Below are positions 17,576-26,186 of a DNA stretch of 64,000 nt, piece by piece. A program made the translations under genes and the position numbers. This DNA is from Notoacmeibacter sp. (lineage in GTDB: Bacteria; Pseudomonadota; Alphaproteobacteria; Rhizobiales; Rhizobiaceae). Where the stretch lies: positions 113,349 through 177,348 of the forward strand of contig JAIOIW010000039.1 in assembly GCA_019912385.1 (NCBI GenBank). Direction: 5' to 3'. The notes beneath the pieces are model-generated. The model saw only the letters and a program-made list of their open reading frames with translations. It was not told the origin of the DNA and did not search any database. How positions within the stretch are numbered: position 1 is the first letter of the stretch; each line of letters starts with the position of its first letter.

Positions 17576-18148
17576 ATGGGAATTGGTGCCACCATCTTCG
17601 TGGCCGTCCTTGCGGCCGTAGCGCTCGCGGTGGTCATGATCGCAATCATCGCAGCGCGGCGCCCGGACCGCTTTTCCGTCGAGCGCAGCGCGCTGATCCC
17701 CGGCACTCCGGAGGCAGTCATCGGCCATATCGAGAACCTGCGCGCGATGGACGGCTGGAATCCGTTCGTCACGCAGAATCCGGGCTTGAAGGTCACCTAT
17801 TCGGGGCCCGAATCGGGTCCGGGGGCGAGCAGTTCGTGGCAGGACCGGCGCGCGGGAACCGGGCGACTTGCGATCACCGCAGTCGACAGCCCCCACGAAG
17901 TGCGCATGCGCCTCGTCATGACGAAGCCCGTCAGGGCGGACAACGCCATCGTGTTCCGCCTGGCGCCCGCGGGCGACGCCACGGACGTGTCATGGCAGAT
18001 GAGCGGCAAAAGCGGATTTGCCGGCAAGATCATGGACCTGATCTTCAATTCGGACCGCATGATCGGCCGTTCGTTCGAGCGGGGGCTTGAAGACCTGAAA
18101 ACAATCATGACGAGGGAAGGGATATCCGATGACACAGGAAGCCGATGA
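17576..18148 (+). CDS. Membrane-anchored SRPBCC-fold protein
   Basis: The 190-residue protein starts with a single hydrophobic helix (about residues 5-27) followed by a START/SRPBCC-type domain. The domain is recognisable from the opening FSVERSALIPGTPEAVIGHI and the long C-terminal helix (SFERGLEDLKTIM). Such domains form a deep hydrophobic pocket for lipids or aromatic molecules. Its 3' end overlaps the next SRPBCC gene by 20 nt, so the two are co-translated. No catalytic residue is evident. Confidence 0.8.
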   Translation: MGIGATIFVAVLAAVALAVVMIAIIAARRPDRFSVERSALIPGTPEAVIGHIENLRAMDGWNPFVTQNPGLKVTYSGPESGPGASSSWQDRRAGTGRLAITAVDSPHEVRMRLVMTKPVRADNAIVFRLAPAGDATDVSWQMSGKSGFAGKIMDLIFNSDRMIGRSFERGLEDLKTIMTREGISDDTGSR

Positions 18149-18599
18149 CCTGACGCTTACCATCGCCCGCATTCTCGACGCACCGCGCGACAGGATCTGG
18201 CGCTGCTGGACCGAGCCGGACCTGCTGAAGCAATGGTTCTGCCCGAAACCCTGGTATGTATCCGAGGTCCGCTCCGATCTGCGGCCCGGCGGCGAATTCT
18301 TCTCGAAAATGAACGGACCGAATGGCGAAAGCCACGACAATCCCGGCGTCTGGCTGGAGATCGTGGAGGGCAAGCGCCTCGTCATGACCGATGCCTTCAC
18401 GCCCGACTGGCGGCCCAGGGTCGATCCTTTCATGGTCGCGGCGGTCGACATGTCCGACACGCCGGACGGCAAGACCCGTTATGTCGCCACCGCGCGCCAC
18501 TGGACGGCGGAGGCCAGGAAGCGGCACGAGGAGATGGGCTTTCATGCCGGCTGGAACGCGGCGGCCGACCAGTTGGAGGAGCTCGCGAAATCGCTGTAA
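18129..18599 (+). CDS. SRPBCC/AHSA1-domain protein
   Basis: The 156-residue soluble protein is an activator of Hsp90 ATPase homologue 1-like (AHSA1) SRPBCC domain. It opens with LTLTIARILDAPRDRIWRCW and closes with the helix AGWNAAADQLEELAKSL. These proteins bind hydrophobic ligands, and many bacterial members sit in stress or detoxification clusters. It overlaps the previous gene by 20 nt. It has no membrane segment, so the pair offers one anchored and one soluble version of the same fold. Confidence 0.87.
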   Translation: MTQEADDLTLTIARILDAPRDRIWRCWTEPDLLKQWFCPKPWYVSEVRSDLRPGGEFFSKMNGPNGESHDNPGVWLEIVEGKRLVMTDAFTPDWRPRVDPFMVAAVDMSDTPDGKTRYVATARHWTAEARKRHEEMGFHAGWNAAADQLEELAKSL

Positions 18600-18644
18600 C
18601 GGGCGAGCGGGAGCGCCGCCCGAAGCAAACACCGGAGAACCGCC

Positions 18645-19124
18645 ATGAGCCCTAAAGTACGCACCTGCCTGTGGTACGATGCACAGGCGCTTCCCGCCGC
18701 CGAGTTCTACTGCTCGCTGATCCCGGATTCCCGGATCACCGAAGTCGGCCGCTACCCGGAAGGCAATGACAGGATTCCGGAAGGGTCTGACGGCGTGCTG
18801 ACGGTCGAGTTCGAACTCGCCGGCACGCCCTACCAGGCGCTCAATGGCGGGCCGGTTTTCCCGCTAAGCGAGGCTGTCTCGATCTCGGTCAAGGCCGAGG
18901 ATCAAGGCGAGACCGACCGGCTGTGGGAGGCGCTCACCGCCGATGGCGGATCGGAGAGCCAGTGCGGCTGGCTGAAGGACCGCTTCGGCCTTTCCTGGCA
19001 GATCGTGCCGCGGCCGGCGCTGGCACTTCTCGCAGGTCCTGCTTCCGCTAAGGTCTGGCCGGCGCTCATGGCCATGCGAAAGATCGACATCGCGGCGCTT
19101 GAACGCGTGGCCGCGGGAAACTGA
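18645..19124 (+). CDS. VOC-superfamily protein (PhnB / 3-demethylubiquinone methyltransferase-like fold)
   Basis: This 159-residue protein is of the PhnB-like type that is often misnamed 3-demethylubiquinone methyltransferase. Family blocks are TCLWYDAQALPAAEFYCSLI near the N-terminus, ALNGGPVFPLSEAVSISV in the middle and CGWLKDRFGLSWQIVP near the C-terminus. No SAM-binding motif is present, so a methyltransferase role is unlikely. It is the second VOC protein of the TetR cassette and is only distantly similar to the first. Confidence 0.85.
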   Translation: MSPKVRTCLWYDAQALPAAEFYCSLIPDSRITEVGRYPEGNDRIPEGSDGVLTVEFELAGTPYQALNGGPVFPLSEAVSISVKAEDQGETDRLWEALTADGGSESQCGWLKDRFGLSWQIVPRPALALLAGPASAKVWPALMAMRKIDIAALERVAAGN

Positions 19125-19136
19125 GAGGAGACGACC

Positions 19137-19655
19137 ATGCTTGCCGTAACCGAAACCGCATTCGACGGCGCGCATCTTTCGGTGCCGCAGGTCGTCACCC
19201 GCAAAGAAGAACCCTATGTCGCCATCGCCGTTTCCGGCCCGATGACCGACATGCCGGCATTCGCGCCGCAGAAATTTCCCGTCCTGCACGAGTGGATGGG
19301 CCGGAACGGCATTGCCGGCGGGGCGGGCTTCTTCCGCTACCGGCGGTTTCGCGATGACGGCGCGGTGGAAATGGAGGTCGCCACGACGACCCGGGAGCCC
19401 GTCGCCGGCGAAGGCGAGGTGCCGTCCTCGGCGCTACCGGGCGGACGCTACGCCATCGCCACATTCACCGGTCCCTACGACCGGCTCCACGACGCCATGT
19501 GCATGCTGAACGGCTGGATCGCGGGGCGCGGCCTGGCGCCCGCAGGTGAGCCCGACCGCCCCGACTGCCAGGTCGAGATCTACCGCGTCTCGCCCGCCGA
19601 TACCGACGATCCGGCGCAATGGGTGACGGAGCTCCGGGTCAAGATCGCGGATTGA
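19137..19655 (+). CDS. GyrI-like small-molecule-binding domain protein
   Basis: This 172-residue stand-alone domain belongs to the GyrI-like/AraC effector-binding superfamily. The evidence is the EPYVAIAVSGPMTDMPAF opening, the central ALPGGRYAIATFTGPYDRL block and the C-terminal CQVEIYRVSPADTDD. The fold binds hydrophobic cations or drugs, and some members hydrolyse cyclopropanoid toxins. It lies 12 nt after the second VOC gene and closes the TetR cassette. No DNA-binding domain is attached. Confidence 0.82.
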   Translation: MLAVTETAFDGAHLSVPQVVTRKEEPYVAIAVSGPMTDMPAFAPQKFPVLHEWMGRNGIAGGAGFFRYRRFRDDGAVEMEVATTTREPVAGEGEVPSSALPGGRYAIATFTGPYDRLHDAMCMLNGWIAGRGLAPAGEPDRPDCQVEIYRVSPADTDDPAQWVTELRVKIAD

Positions 19656-19760
19656 GGTGAGCGCCATTTCCGGGGCCTGCTCTTGGCTAATCGTCGTCGC
19701 TCCCTTATTGCTGTGCGCGAAATCAACCCGATTGCCGCCGCAGCCTGAACGAAGAGCGCC

Positions 19761-21065
19761 ATGACCGTTACCGATATCGCCAAGCGGGTCTACGACCACA
19801 CCTGGAAGCTCGATCCGATCATCCGGTCGCTGCTCGACACGGATTTCTACAAGCTTTTGATGCTGCAGATGATCTGGAAGATGCATCGCGACGTGAAGGT
19901 GACCTTCTCGCTGATCAACCGCAACTCGGCGGTGCGGCTGGCCGACGAGATCGACGTCAACGAATTGCGCGAACACCTCGACCACGCACGTACGCTTTCG
20001 CTGTCGAAAAAGGAGCGGATCTGGCTGGCGGGTAACACGTTCTACGGCCGCAAGCAGATATTCGAGCCGGAGTTCCTGGCCTGGTTCGAGACCTTCCGGC
20101 TGCCGCCCTACGAGCTCAAGGTGCGCGACGGCCAGTTCGAACTGGAGTTCCATGGCTCCTGGGCCGAAACCTCGATGTGGGAAATCCCGGCACTGGCGAT
20201 CATCAACGAGTTGCGCTCGCGCGCAGCCATGCGCGGCATGGGGCCTTTCGTGCTCGACGTGCTCTATGCGCGCGCCAAGGCCAAGATGTGGCAGAAGGTC
20301 GAGCGGCTGAAGCAACTGCCCGGCATCCGCATTTCCGATTTCGGGACACGGCGGCGCCACTCCTTCCTCTGGCAGCGCTGGTGCGTAGAGGCGCTGAAGG
20401 AAGGCATCGGCGATTCGTTCACCGGATCGTCCAACGTGCTGCTGGCGATGGATGCCGACCTGGAAGCCGTCGGCACCAACGCGCACGAATTGCCGATGGT
20501 CTATGTCGCGCTGACCGATGATGATGCGGCCAAGGTCAAGGCCCAGTACCGGGTCCTGGAAGACTGGAACAAGCTTTATGGCGGCAATCTGCTGATCGTG
20601 CTGCCCGACACGTTCGGTACGGCGTCGTTCCTGCACCACGCACCCGACTGGGTCGCCGACTGGACGGGCTTCCGCCCCGATTCCGCGCCGCCGATCGAGG
20701 GTGGCGAGCGGATCATCGACTGGTGGCACAAGATGGGAAAGGATCCGAAGGACAAGATCCTGATCTTTTCCGACGGCCTCGATGTCGGCTCCATCGAACA
20801 GACCTACCGCCATTTCCACGGCCGCGTGCGCATGGCGTTTGGCTGGGGCACGAATCTGACCAACGACTTCAAGGATTGCGCGCCGCAGAAGAACGAGCAG
20901 TTGAAGGCGATCTCGCTGGTCTGCAAGATCACGGAAGCCGACGGTCGGCCGGCGGTCAAACTGTCGGACAATCCGCAGAAAGCGACCGGCGACCCGGCCG
21001 AAATCGAGCGCTACCTGAAGATCTTCGGTTCCGAGGACCGCGTCGAACGCGAGGTGCTGGTCTAA
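19761..21065 (+). CDS. pncB: Nicotinate phosphoribosyltransferase
   Basis: PncB makes nicotinate mononucleotide from nicotinate and PRPP with ATP hydrolysis, feeding NAD salvage in the cytoplasm. The 434-residue protein has the conserved opening [16 protein letters not shown], the region around the phosphorylated histidine ([10 protein letters not shown]) and the phosphate-binding [11 protein letters not shown] and FSDGLDV blocks. The length is normal. It stands about 105 nt after the TetR cassette and appears independently transcribed. Confidence 0.95.
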   Translation: MTVTDIAKRVYDHTWKLDPIIRSLLDTDFYKLLMLQMIWKMHRDVKVTFSLINRNSAVRLADEIDVNELREHLDHARTLSLSKKERIWLAGNTFYGRKQIFEPEFLAWFETFRLPPYELKVRDGQFELEFHGSWAETSMWEIPALAIINELRSRAAMRGMGPFVLDVLYARAKAKMWQKVERLKQLPGIRISDFGTRRRHSFLWQRWCVEALKEGIGDSFTGSSNVLLAMDADLEAVGTNAHELPMVYVALTDDDAAKVKAQYRVLEDWNKLYGGNLLIVLPDTFGTASFLHHAPDWVADWTGFRPDSAPPIEGGERIIDWWHKMGKDPKDKILIFSDGLDVGSIEQTYRHFHGRVRMAFGWGTNLTNDFKDCAPQKNEQLKAISLVCKITEADGRPAVKLSDNPQKATGDPAEIERYLKIFGSEDRVEREVLV

Positions 21066-21274
21066 GCAGGTATCGCAGAAGTGTTCCACGGTCTTGGAAT
21101 AAAGATCCGCGCTACAACAAATGCCAAGCCGGCGAAGCCTTGGCGAAGCCACGCAAGTCTGCTTGGAACCGGACTTGTCCGGTGGAAATCCGCTAGCGCG
21201 CGCGGTTACGGCGTTGACCCGGCAGGCGCGCCCGCCCAAAAAGGCGCAGCGACCGCCAGACAAGGCAGAAAGCC
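21066..21274. other. Intergenic region with several short hairpins
   Basis: This 209-nt gap between pncB and dut carries TTCCA-N6-TGGAA near 21081-21096, GCCAAG/CTTGGC near 21123-21142, and the perfect palindrome CCGGAC-TT-GTCCGG at 21169-21182. None is followed by a T-tract, so they are not classical terminators. No ORF is convincing. Confidence 0.4.
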
Positions 21275-21730
21275 ATGACACCCACGATCGGTATCGTCCG
21301 CCTGCCCCACGCCGAAGGCCTCCACCTGCCGGCCTATGAAAGCGCCGGCGCGGCGGGCCTGGACCTGCGCGCCGCCGTGCCCGAAGACCGTCCCATCATC
21401 CTGCTGCCCGGCCGGCGCCAGCTTGTGCCAACGGGCTTCGTGTTCGAGATTCCGCACGGGTTCGAAGGGCAGGTCAGGCCGCGCTCGGGCCTCGCCTTCA
21501 AGCACGGCATTACCTGCCTCAACACGCCCGGCACGATCGACAGCGACTATCGCGGCGAGGTCAAGGTGCTGCTGGTCAATCTCGGGGACGAGGATTTCGA
21601 GATCACGCGCTCCATGCGCATCGCGCAGATGGTGATCGCGCCGGTGGTGCAGGCCGCGATCGAGGAGCGCGACCTGGCGTCGGCGACGGCGCGCGGCGCA
21701 GGCGGTTTCGGTTCGACGGGCGTGGGTTAA
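21275..21730 (+). CDS. dut: Deoxyuridine 5'-triphosphate nucleotidohydrolase
   Basis: Trimeric dUTPase hydrolyses dUTP to dUMP and pyrophosphate, keeping uracil out of DNA and supplying dTMP synthesis. The 151-residue sequence carries the five family motifs, including [10 protein letters not shown] (I), [10 protein letters not shown] (III), [10 protein letters not shown] with the catalytic aspartate, and the C-terminal glycine-rich [10 protein letters not shown] (V). It ends 4 nt before the next gene, so transcription probably continues into it. Confidence 0.96.
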   Translation: MTPTIGIVRLPHAEGLHLPAYESAGAAGLDLRAAVPEDRPIILLPGRRQLVPTGFVFEIPHGFEGQVRPRSGLAFKHGITCLNTPGTIDSDYRGEVKVLLVNLGDEDFEITRSMRIAQMVIAPVVQAAIEERDLASATARGAGGFGSTGVG

Positions 21731-21734
21731 AGCC

Positions 21735-22733
21735 ATGGAAGCACTCACCGTCATCGACATGCACACTGGCGGCGAGCCACTGCGCATCGTCACCGGCGGC
21801 TATCCGCCGATCCCAAAAGGCACGATCCTGCAAAAGCGCACCTATGTCCGCGACAATCTCGACCATCTGCGAAAGATCCTGATGTTCGAGCCGCGCGGCC
21901 ATTTCGACATGTATGGCGCGCTTCTGGTCGAGCCCGACCTGCACGGCGCCGATCTCGCCGTGCTGTTCATGCACAATGAGGGCTATTCGACCATGTGCGG
22001 CCACGCGATCTTCGCGCTCGGCCGCTATGCCGTTGACCACGGCCTCGTGCCGGCGAAGGAACCGCTGACCACGGTCAACATCGAATGCCCCTGCGGCATG
22101 GTGGTGGCCACGGTCGAGGTTGCGGGCGGCAAGACCGGCAATGTCAGTTTCGACAGCGTGCCGGCGTTCCTCCATTCCGGCGACCGGATGATCGACCTGC
22201 CGGACTACGGCCCTATCCGCTACGACATCGGTTATGGCGGCGCCTTCTACGCGCTGGCCGATTGCCGTCAGTTCGGGCTGGAATTCGGCCGGGACCGGGC
22301 GCGCGATTTCGTCGACGCCGCAACAGCGCTGACCGAGGCGGTCAAGCGCGAAGACGCCCTCGCCCATCCGGACCATGACGACCTCGCCTTCCTCTACGGC
22401 TCGATCCTGACCGATGGCGGCGACGGGCGCGTTACGCCGAGCCGCAATATCTGCGTTTTCGCCGACGCGCAGGTCGACCGCTCTCCGACCGGTTCCGGCG
22501 CCACCGCGCGGCTGGCGGCGATGCACGCCAAGGGTGAGGTTGCGCTCAGCGATACCCGGGTCTTCGAAAGCATCGTCGGCTCACGCTTTACAGGAAAAGT
22601 CGTGCGAGAGACCGCCGCCGGGCCGCACCCGGCCATCGTCGCCTCGGTCTCGGGCCGGGCCTATTACAGCGGCACGGCGGAATTCACGGTCGAGGACGGC
22701 GATCCGCTGGGCGGCGGATTTCTCGTGCACTGA
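21735..22733 (+). CDS. Proline racemase-superfamily enzyme, probable trans-3-hydroxy-L-proline dehydratase
   Basis: The 332-residue protein is of the proline racemase/4-hydroxyproline epimerase fold. The first catalytic position is Cys88 (TMCGHA), but the second is Thr252 (DRSPTGSG) where racemases and epimerases have cysteine. A Cys/Thr pair is the family hallmark of trans-3-hydroxy-L-proline dehydratases, which make delta-1-pyrroline-2-carboxylate. No reductase or proline-catabolic partner is adjacent; dut lies 4 nt upstream and lepB converges. Confidence 0.85.
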   Translation: MEALTVIDMHTGGEPLRIVTGGYPPIPKGTILQKRTYVRDNLDHLRKILMFEPRGHFDMYGALLVEPDLHGADLAVLFMHNEGYSTMCGHAIFALGRYAVDHGLVPAKEPLTTVNIECPCGMVVATVEVAGGKTGNVSFDSVPAFLHSGDRMIDLPDYGPIRYDIGYGGAFYALADCRQFGLEFGRDRARDFVDAATALTEAVKREDALAHPDHDDLAFLYGSILTDGGDGRVTPSRNICVFADAQVDRSPTGSGATARLAAMHAKGEVALSDTRVFESIVGSRFTGKVVRETAAGPHPAIVASVSGRAYYSGTAEFTVEDGDPLGGGFLVH

Positions 22734-22737
22734 AAAG

Positions 22738-23466
22738 CTATTCCACTTTCGCCAGGAAGCGCTTGCGGGCGCACGCAAGGTCCGGCTCCTCATCGCAGCT
22801 GTGGAGCGACCAGAGCACGGCATCGACCCGGCCTTCCAGGTTCTCCAGCGGTACGAAGCCCATTTCGGCAAAGCGGCTGTCGGCGGAGTTGTCGCGGTTG
22901 TCGCCCATCAGGAACAGCTTGCCCTGCGGCACCGTGATCTCGTTCATGTTGTCGGCGAGGTAATCGTCGCCGCGTTCGATGATCGCATGCTCTGCGCCGC
23001 CGGGCAGCGTTTCGGCATAGCGGGTCACGCGCGCGACATTGCCGGCTGGTGTACGGTAGTCATATGTCGAGATCATGCGGCGCGCGGCGATTTCGCCGTT
23101 GATGAAAAGCCGTCCATGGCTGAGCGCGACACGGTCGCCGGGAAGGCCGATCACCCGCTTCACATAGGTCTCGCCATTGGCCGGATGCGCGAAGGTGACG
23201 ATGTCGCCGCGCGCCGGCACGTGCGAAAGCAGGCGGCCGTCGCCGCCGCCAAGCGAAAAGCCCGGATTGACGGCCAGCGAATAGCGGCTGACGCCGTAGG
23301 GCCAGCGCGCCACGAACAGCCGGTCGCCGACCTCCAGCGTCGGCACCATGCTCTCGCTGGGGATGTAGTTGGAAGCGAAGGCGAAGGACTTCATGACGAA
23401 GACTACCAGCGCGGTTATCGCCACCGTACCAGCGATATCCCTGACCTGGCTTTTGTTCACACTCAT
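22738..23466 (-). CDS. lepB: Signal peptidase I
   Basis: LepB cleaves signal peptides from exported proteins at the periplasmic face of the inner membrane. The 242-residue protein has one N-terminal membrane helix (about residues 11-30), catalytic Ser39 in IPSESMVPTL, and catalytic Lys103 in YVKRVIGLPGD. The late GDNRDNSADSRF box is also present. No acpS or rnc neighbour is seen, unlike the common rhizobial lepB locus, so this may be an additional copy. Confidence 0.94.
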   Translation of the reverse strand: MSVNKSQVRDIAGTVAITALVVFVMKSFAFASNYIPSESMVPTLEVGDRLFVARWPYGVSRYSLAVNPGFSLGGGDGRLLSHVPARGDIVTFAHPANGETYVKRVIGLPGDRVALSHGRLFINGEIAARRMISTYDYRTPAGNVARVTRYAETLPGGAEHAIIERGDDYLADNMNEITVPQGKLFLMGDNRDNSADSRFAEMGFVPLENLEGRVDAVLWSLHSCDEEPDLACARKRFLAKVE

Positions 23467-23682
23467 CGTCTTCGTCTCCCCGCATGCTGCGAATTATTCA
23501 CATGACACAATCCACGCGATTTTGTCGGCAATTGGACGGCGAAAAGGCCGTGGCCGGAAAAGAAATGCGCCGGGCTGGCGGCTGTGGAAACCATTTTGCG
23601 CAAGCGTGCCAAAATAATATGCATACCACCTCGAATCTTCGGGCGGTGCCACATAGACTGGGAAAAACATCCGGAGGGACCC

Positions 23683-24645
23683 ATGTCGCAAACCAAGCCC
23701 GGCCGCGGCCTTATCTATGACTCGATCACCCAGACCATCGGCGACACGCCGCTCGTGCGTTTCGACAAGTTCGCCGCCGAGAAGGGCATCGTGGCAAGGC
23801 TCGTCGGCAAGCTGGAGTTCTTCAATCCGATCGCCAGCGTCAAGGACCGCATCGGGGTCGCCATGATCGAGGCGATGGAGGCGTCGGGGCGCATCAGGCC
23901 CGGCCAGACCGTGCTGGTCGAGCCGACGTCGGGCAATACCGGCATCGCGCTTGCCTTCGCGGCCGCCGCCAAGGGCTACCGGCTGATCCTGACCATGCCG
24001 GAAACGATGTCGGTGGAGCGGCGCAAGATGCTGGCGCTGCTCGGCGCCGACCTGGAACTGACGGAAGGCGCGAAAGGCATGAAGGGCGCGATCGCGCGGG
24101 CGGAGGAACTGGCGGCGACGTTGCCCGACGCCGTCATCCCGCAGCAGTTCGAAAATCCCGCCAATCCGGACATCCACCGCCGCACGACGGCCGAGGAGAT
24201 ATGGAACGACACCAGCGGCGCGGTCGACATCTTCGTCGCCGGCATCGGCACCGGCGGCACGATCACCGGTGTCGGACAGGTGCTGAAGGCCCGCAAGCCC
24301 GGTCTCCAGGTCATCGCCGTCGAACCGGCCAGTTCGCCCGTGCTTTCTGGTGGCGCGCCCGGTCCGCACAAGATCCAGGGCATCGGCGCGGGCTTCGCGC
24401 CCGCCGTTCTCGACACCTCGGTCTATGACGAGGTGGTGGCGGTCTCCAACGAATCCGCCTTCGAGAATGCGCGGCTGCTCGCCCGGCTCGAGGGCGTCCC
24501 GGTCGGAATATCGTCGGGCGCCGCGCTCGAGGCGGCAACAATCGTCGGTTCGAGGCCGGAAAACGCCGGAAAGACGATGGTGGTCATCATCCCGTCCTTT
24601 GCCGAACGCTACCTGTCGACGGCACTGTTCGACGATCTGGGCTGA
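23683..24645 (+). CDS. cysK: Cysteine synthase A
   Basis: CysK is a PLP enzyme that makes cysteine from O-acetylserine and sulfide. ATG 23683 is chosen because GGAGGGA lies just upstream, giving 320 residues. The PLP lysine is Lys54 in ASVKDRIG. The substrate loop TSGNTG and the phosphate-binding GTGGTITG are intact. The upstream 216 nt separate it from divergent lepB and presumably hold both promoters. Confidence 0.94.
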   Translation: MSQTKPGRGLIYDSITQTIGDTPLVRFDKFAAEKGIVARLVGKLEFFNPIASVKDRIGVAMIEAMEASGRIRPGQTVLVEPTSGNTGIALAFAAAAKGYRLILTMPETMSVERRKMLALLGADLELTEGAKGMKGAIARAEELAATLPDAVIPQQFENPANPDIHRRTTAEEIWNDTSGAVDIFVAGIGTGGTITGVGQVLKARKPGLQVIAVEPASSPVLSGGAPGPHKIQGIGAGFAPAVLDTSVYDEVVAVSNESAFENARLLARLEGVPVGISSGAALEAATIVGSRPENAGKTMVVIIPSFAERYLSTALFDDLG

Positions 24646-24699
24646 CGAGCGTTCCGAATCCGGTTATCTCGGTCCGATCAGGAACCAGGAGGTGCGCCG

Positions 24700-25329
24700 A
24701 TGCGCATCGTCAGCGTCAACACCGGTGTCGCCGTCCCGTTCGAAAACGGGCTTGGCCGCTCCGCCATCGACAAGCGGCCGAGAGCCGGGCGCGTGGCGAT
24801 CGGTTCGCTCGGCCTTGAGGGCGACGATATCTGCGACCTGGAAAACCATGGCGGAGCCGACCAGGCCGTCTATCTCTATTCTCTGGAGGATTACGCGTTC
24901 TGGGAGGCCGAACTGGATCGCCCGCTGCGTCCCGGCCTGTTCGGGGAAAACCTGACGGTGGCGGGGATCGTCAGTACCGATGCGATGGTCGGGGACCGAT
25001 ATGCGTGCGGCGGCGGCGTGCTGGAAGTCACAAGCCCGCGTATTCCGTGCTCGACCTTCGCCAGGCATGTCGGCGTGTCCGACATGCCCGCACGCTTCAT
25101 GGCGGCGCGCAGGCCGGGAATCTATTGCCGGGTCGTGATGCCGGGAACGGTGGGCGAAGGCGATGCGCTTGCGGTTACGCCGGCGACGGGGCCGACCGTG
25201 ACGCTCGGCGAACTCGTCGAGACCTATCCCTACAAGCGGATTTCGGAAGAGACGCGGCAACGCTATCTCGCCACGCCGCTCAACGGCAGGCTGGCTGCCT
25301 ATCTGCGCGGAGATCGCGCCAGGCCCTAG
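24700..25329 (+). CDS. MOSC-domain protein (YiiM-like)
   Basis: The 209-residue protein has a MOSC domain related to the molybdenum cofactor sulfurase C-terminal domain and YiiM. It has the conserved GLEGDDICDLENHGGADQAV region and a cysteine in SPRIPCSTFARH that would handle sulfur or molybdenum cofactor. YiiM-type proteins reduce N-hydroxylated compounds. A strong AGGAGG precedes ATG 24700. It follows cysK by 54 nt, so a link to sulfur supply is possible but unproven. Confidence 0.88.
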   Translation: MRIVSVNTGVAVPFENGLGRSAIDKRPRAGRVAIGSLGLEGDDICDLENHGGADQAVYLYSLEDYAFWEAELDRPLRPGLFGENLTVAGIVSTDAMVGDRYACGGGVLEVTSPRIPCSTFARHVGVSDMPARFMAARRPGIYCRVVMPGTVGEGDALAVTPATGPTVTLGELVETYPYKRISEETRQRYLATPLNGRLAAYLRGDRARP

Positions 25330-25485
25330 TCAGAGCTGCAGGTGCTGGATGTCGCCGGTCTTCTGGAGCCTCTTGGCGCAGGCCGGGCCGGGGCCGCGCA
25401 TGTAGTGGCGCTCCGGCCGGTAAGTCGGCAGCATGAATTCCCGCAGAGCCTTTCCATAGCTGCGCAGTGCAGCGATCAGGGTCAT
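25330..25485 (-). CDS. Small hypothetical protein
   Basis: This 51-residue basic protein begins MTLIAALRSYGKALREFMLP and has no recognised domain. ATG 25485 is preferred because GGAG lies 6 nt upstream; the frame is open back to 25533 with further ATGs. It converges on the MOSC gene with no gap and diverges from the ECF sigma gene. Its compact position and good ribosome-binding site support coding, but its function is unknown. Confidence 0.5.
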   Translation of the reverse strand: MTLIAALRSYGKALREFMLPTYRPERHYMRGPGPACAKRLQKTGDIQHLQL

Positions 25486-25626
25486 CTTCTTCTCCATTTG
25501 CGCCGTACCGGCGCCCTGTCGATTTTCGGGCATCCTAGCGCGCGGAGATGAAAATTGGCTGAATGCGGATGGTTACCGGGGCGCATCGGACAGAGGCCCC
25601 ATGCCCGGAAAAGAAATTCCTTTTGC

Positions 25627-25652
25627 GGAATAAAACCGGCCGGCGCATCGTA
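25627..25652 (+). promoter_or_regulatory. Candidate ECF-type promoter of the sigma factor gene
   Basis: GGAAT at 25627-25631 followed 17 nt later by CGTA at 25649-25652 has the spacing and base content of ECF sigma -35/-10 elements. Transcription from it would begin near 25660, leaving a short leader with AGAGGA before GTG 25680. This supports both autoregulation and the chosen start. Confidence 0.45.
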
Positions 25653-25679
25653 TGCGTGAGGAACAAGAGGATTTCGGAC

Positions 25680-26186
25680 GTGCCGGCATCCAGTCACGAC
25701 ATCGAGACCTGCATCCCCGCGCTGCGCCGGTTCGCCTATGGCCTGACCGGGGACCGCGACGAGGGCGACGACCTCGTGCAGGATGCTCTTGAGCGCGCGC
25801 TCAGCCGCTGGCACCTGTTCATTCCCGGTCGAAGACTGAATCCCTGGCTGTTCAAGATCCTTTACAATCTGTTCGTCTCGGGCCGGCGCTCCGCGCGCTG
25901 GCGCACGCCGCATGTCGCGATCGAACTGGCCAGCGGCTTGCCGCTGGTCGCGCCGGGACAGGAAGCGGCAGCCGATGCCGGCAAGATGCTGCGCCTGCTC
26001 GACCAGTTGCCCGAGGACCAGCGAATGACGGTGCTGCTCGTCGCGGTCGAAGGTTTTACCTATGAGGAAACAGCGCACATTTCCGGTGTGCCGGTCGGGA
26101 CCGTGATGTCGCGTCTGCACCGCGGGCGCCAGCAGTTGCGCGTGCTTGCCGGCGAAAGCGGATCCCGGATCAGGAGAGTGAAGTAA
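25680..26186 (+). CDS. ECF-family RNA polymerase sigma factor
   Basis: The 168-residue sigma factor has region 2 (RFAYGLTGDRDEGDDLVQDA) and region 4 (LLVAVEGFTYEETAHISGVP, GTVMSRLHRGR) but no regions 1 or 3. GTG 25680 is preferred because a ribosome-binding site and a candidate ECF promoter lie just upstream; GTG 25656 and the far upstream ATG 25563 are alternatives. It resembles the alphaproteobacterial ECF26-like group by eye. The stop overlaps the ATG of the next gene, an anti-sigma factor that probably holds it inactive at the membrane. Confidence 0.9.
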   Translation: MPASSHDIETCIPALRRFAYGLTGDRDEGDDLVQDALERALSRWHLFIPGRRLNPWLFKILYNLFVSGRRSARWRTPHVAIELASGLPLVAPGQEAAADAGKMLRLLDQLPEDQRMTVLLVAVEGFTYEETAHISGVPVGTVMSRLHRGRQQLRVLAGESGSRIRRVK

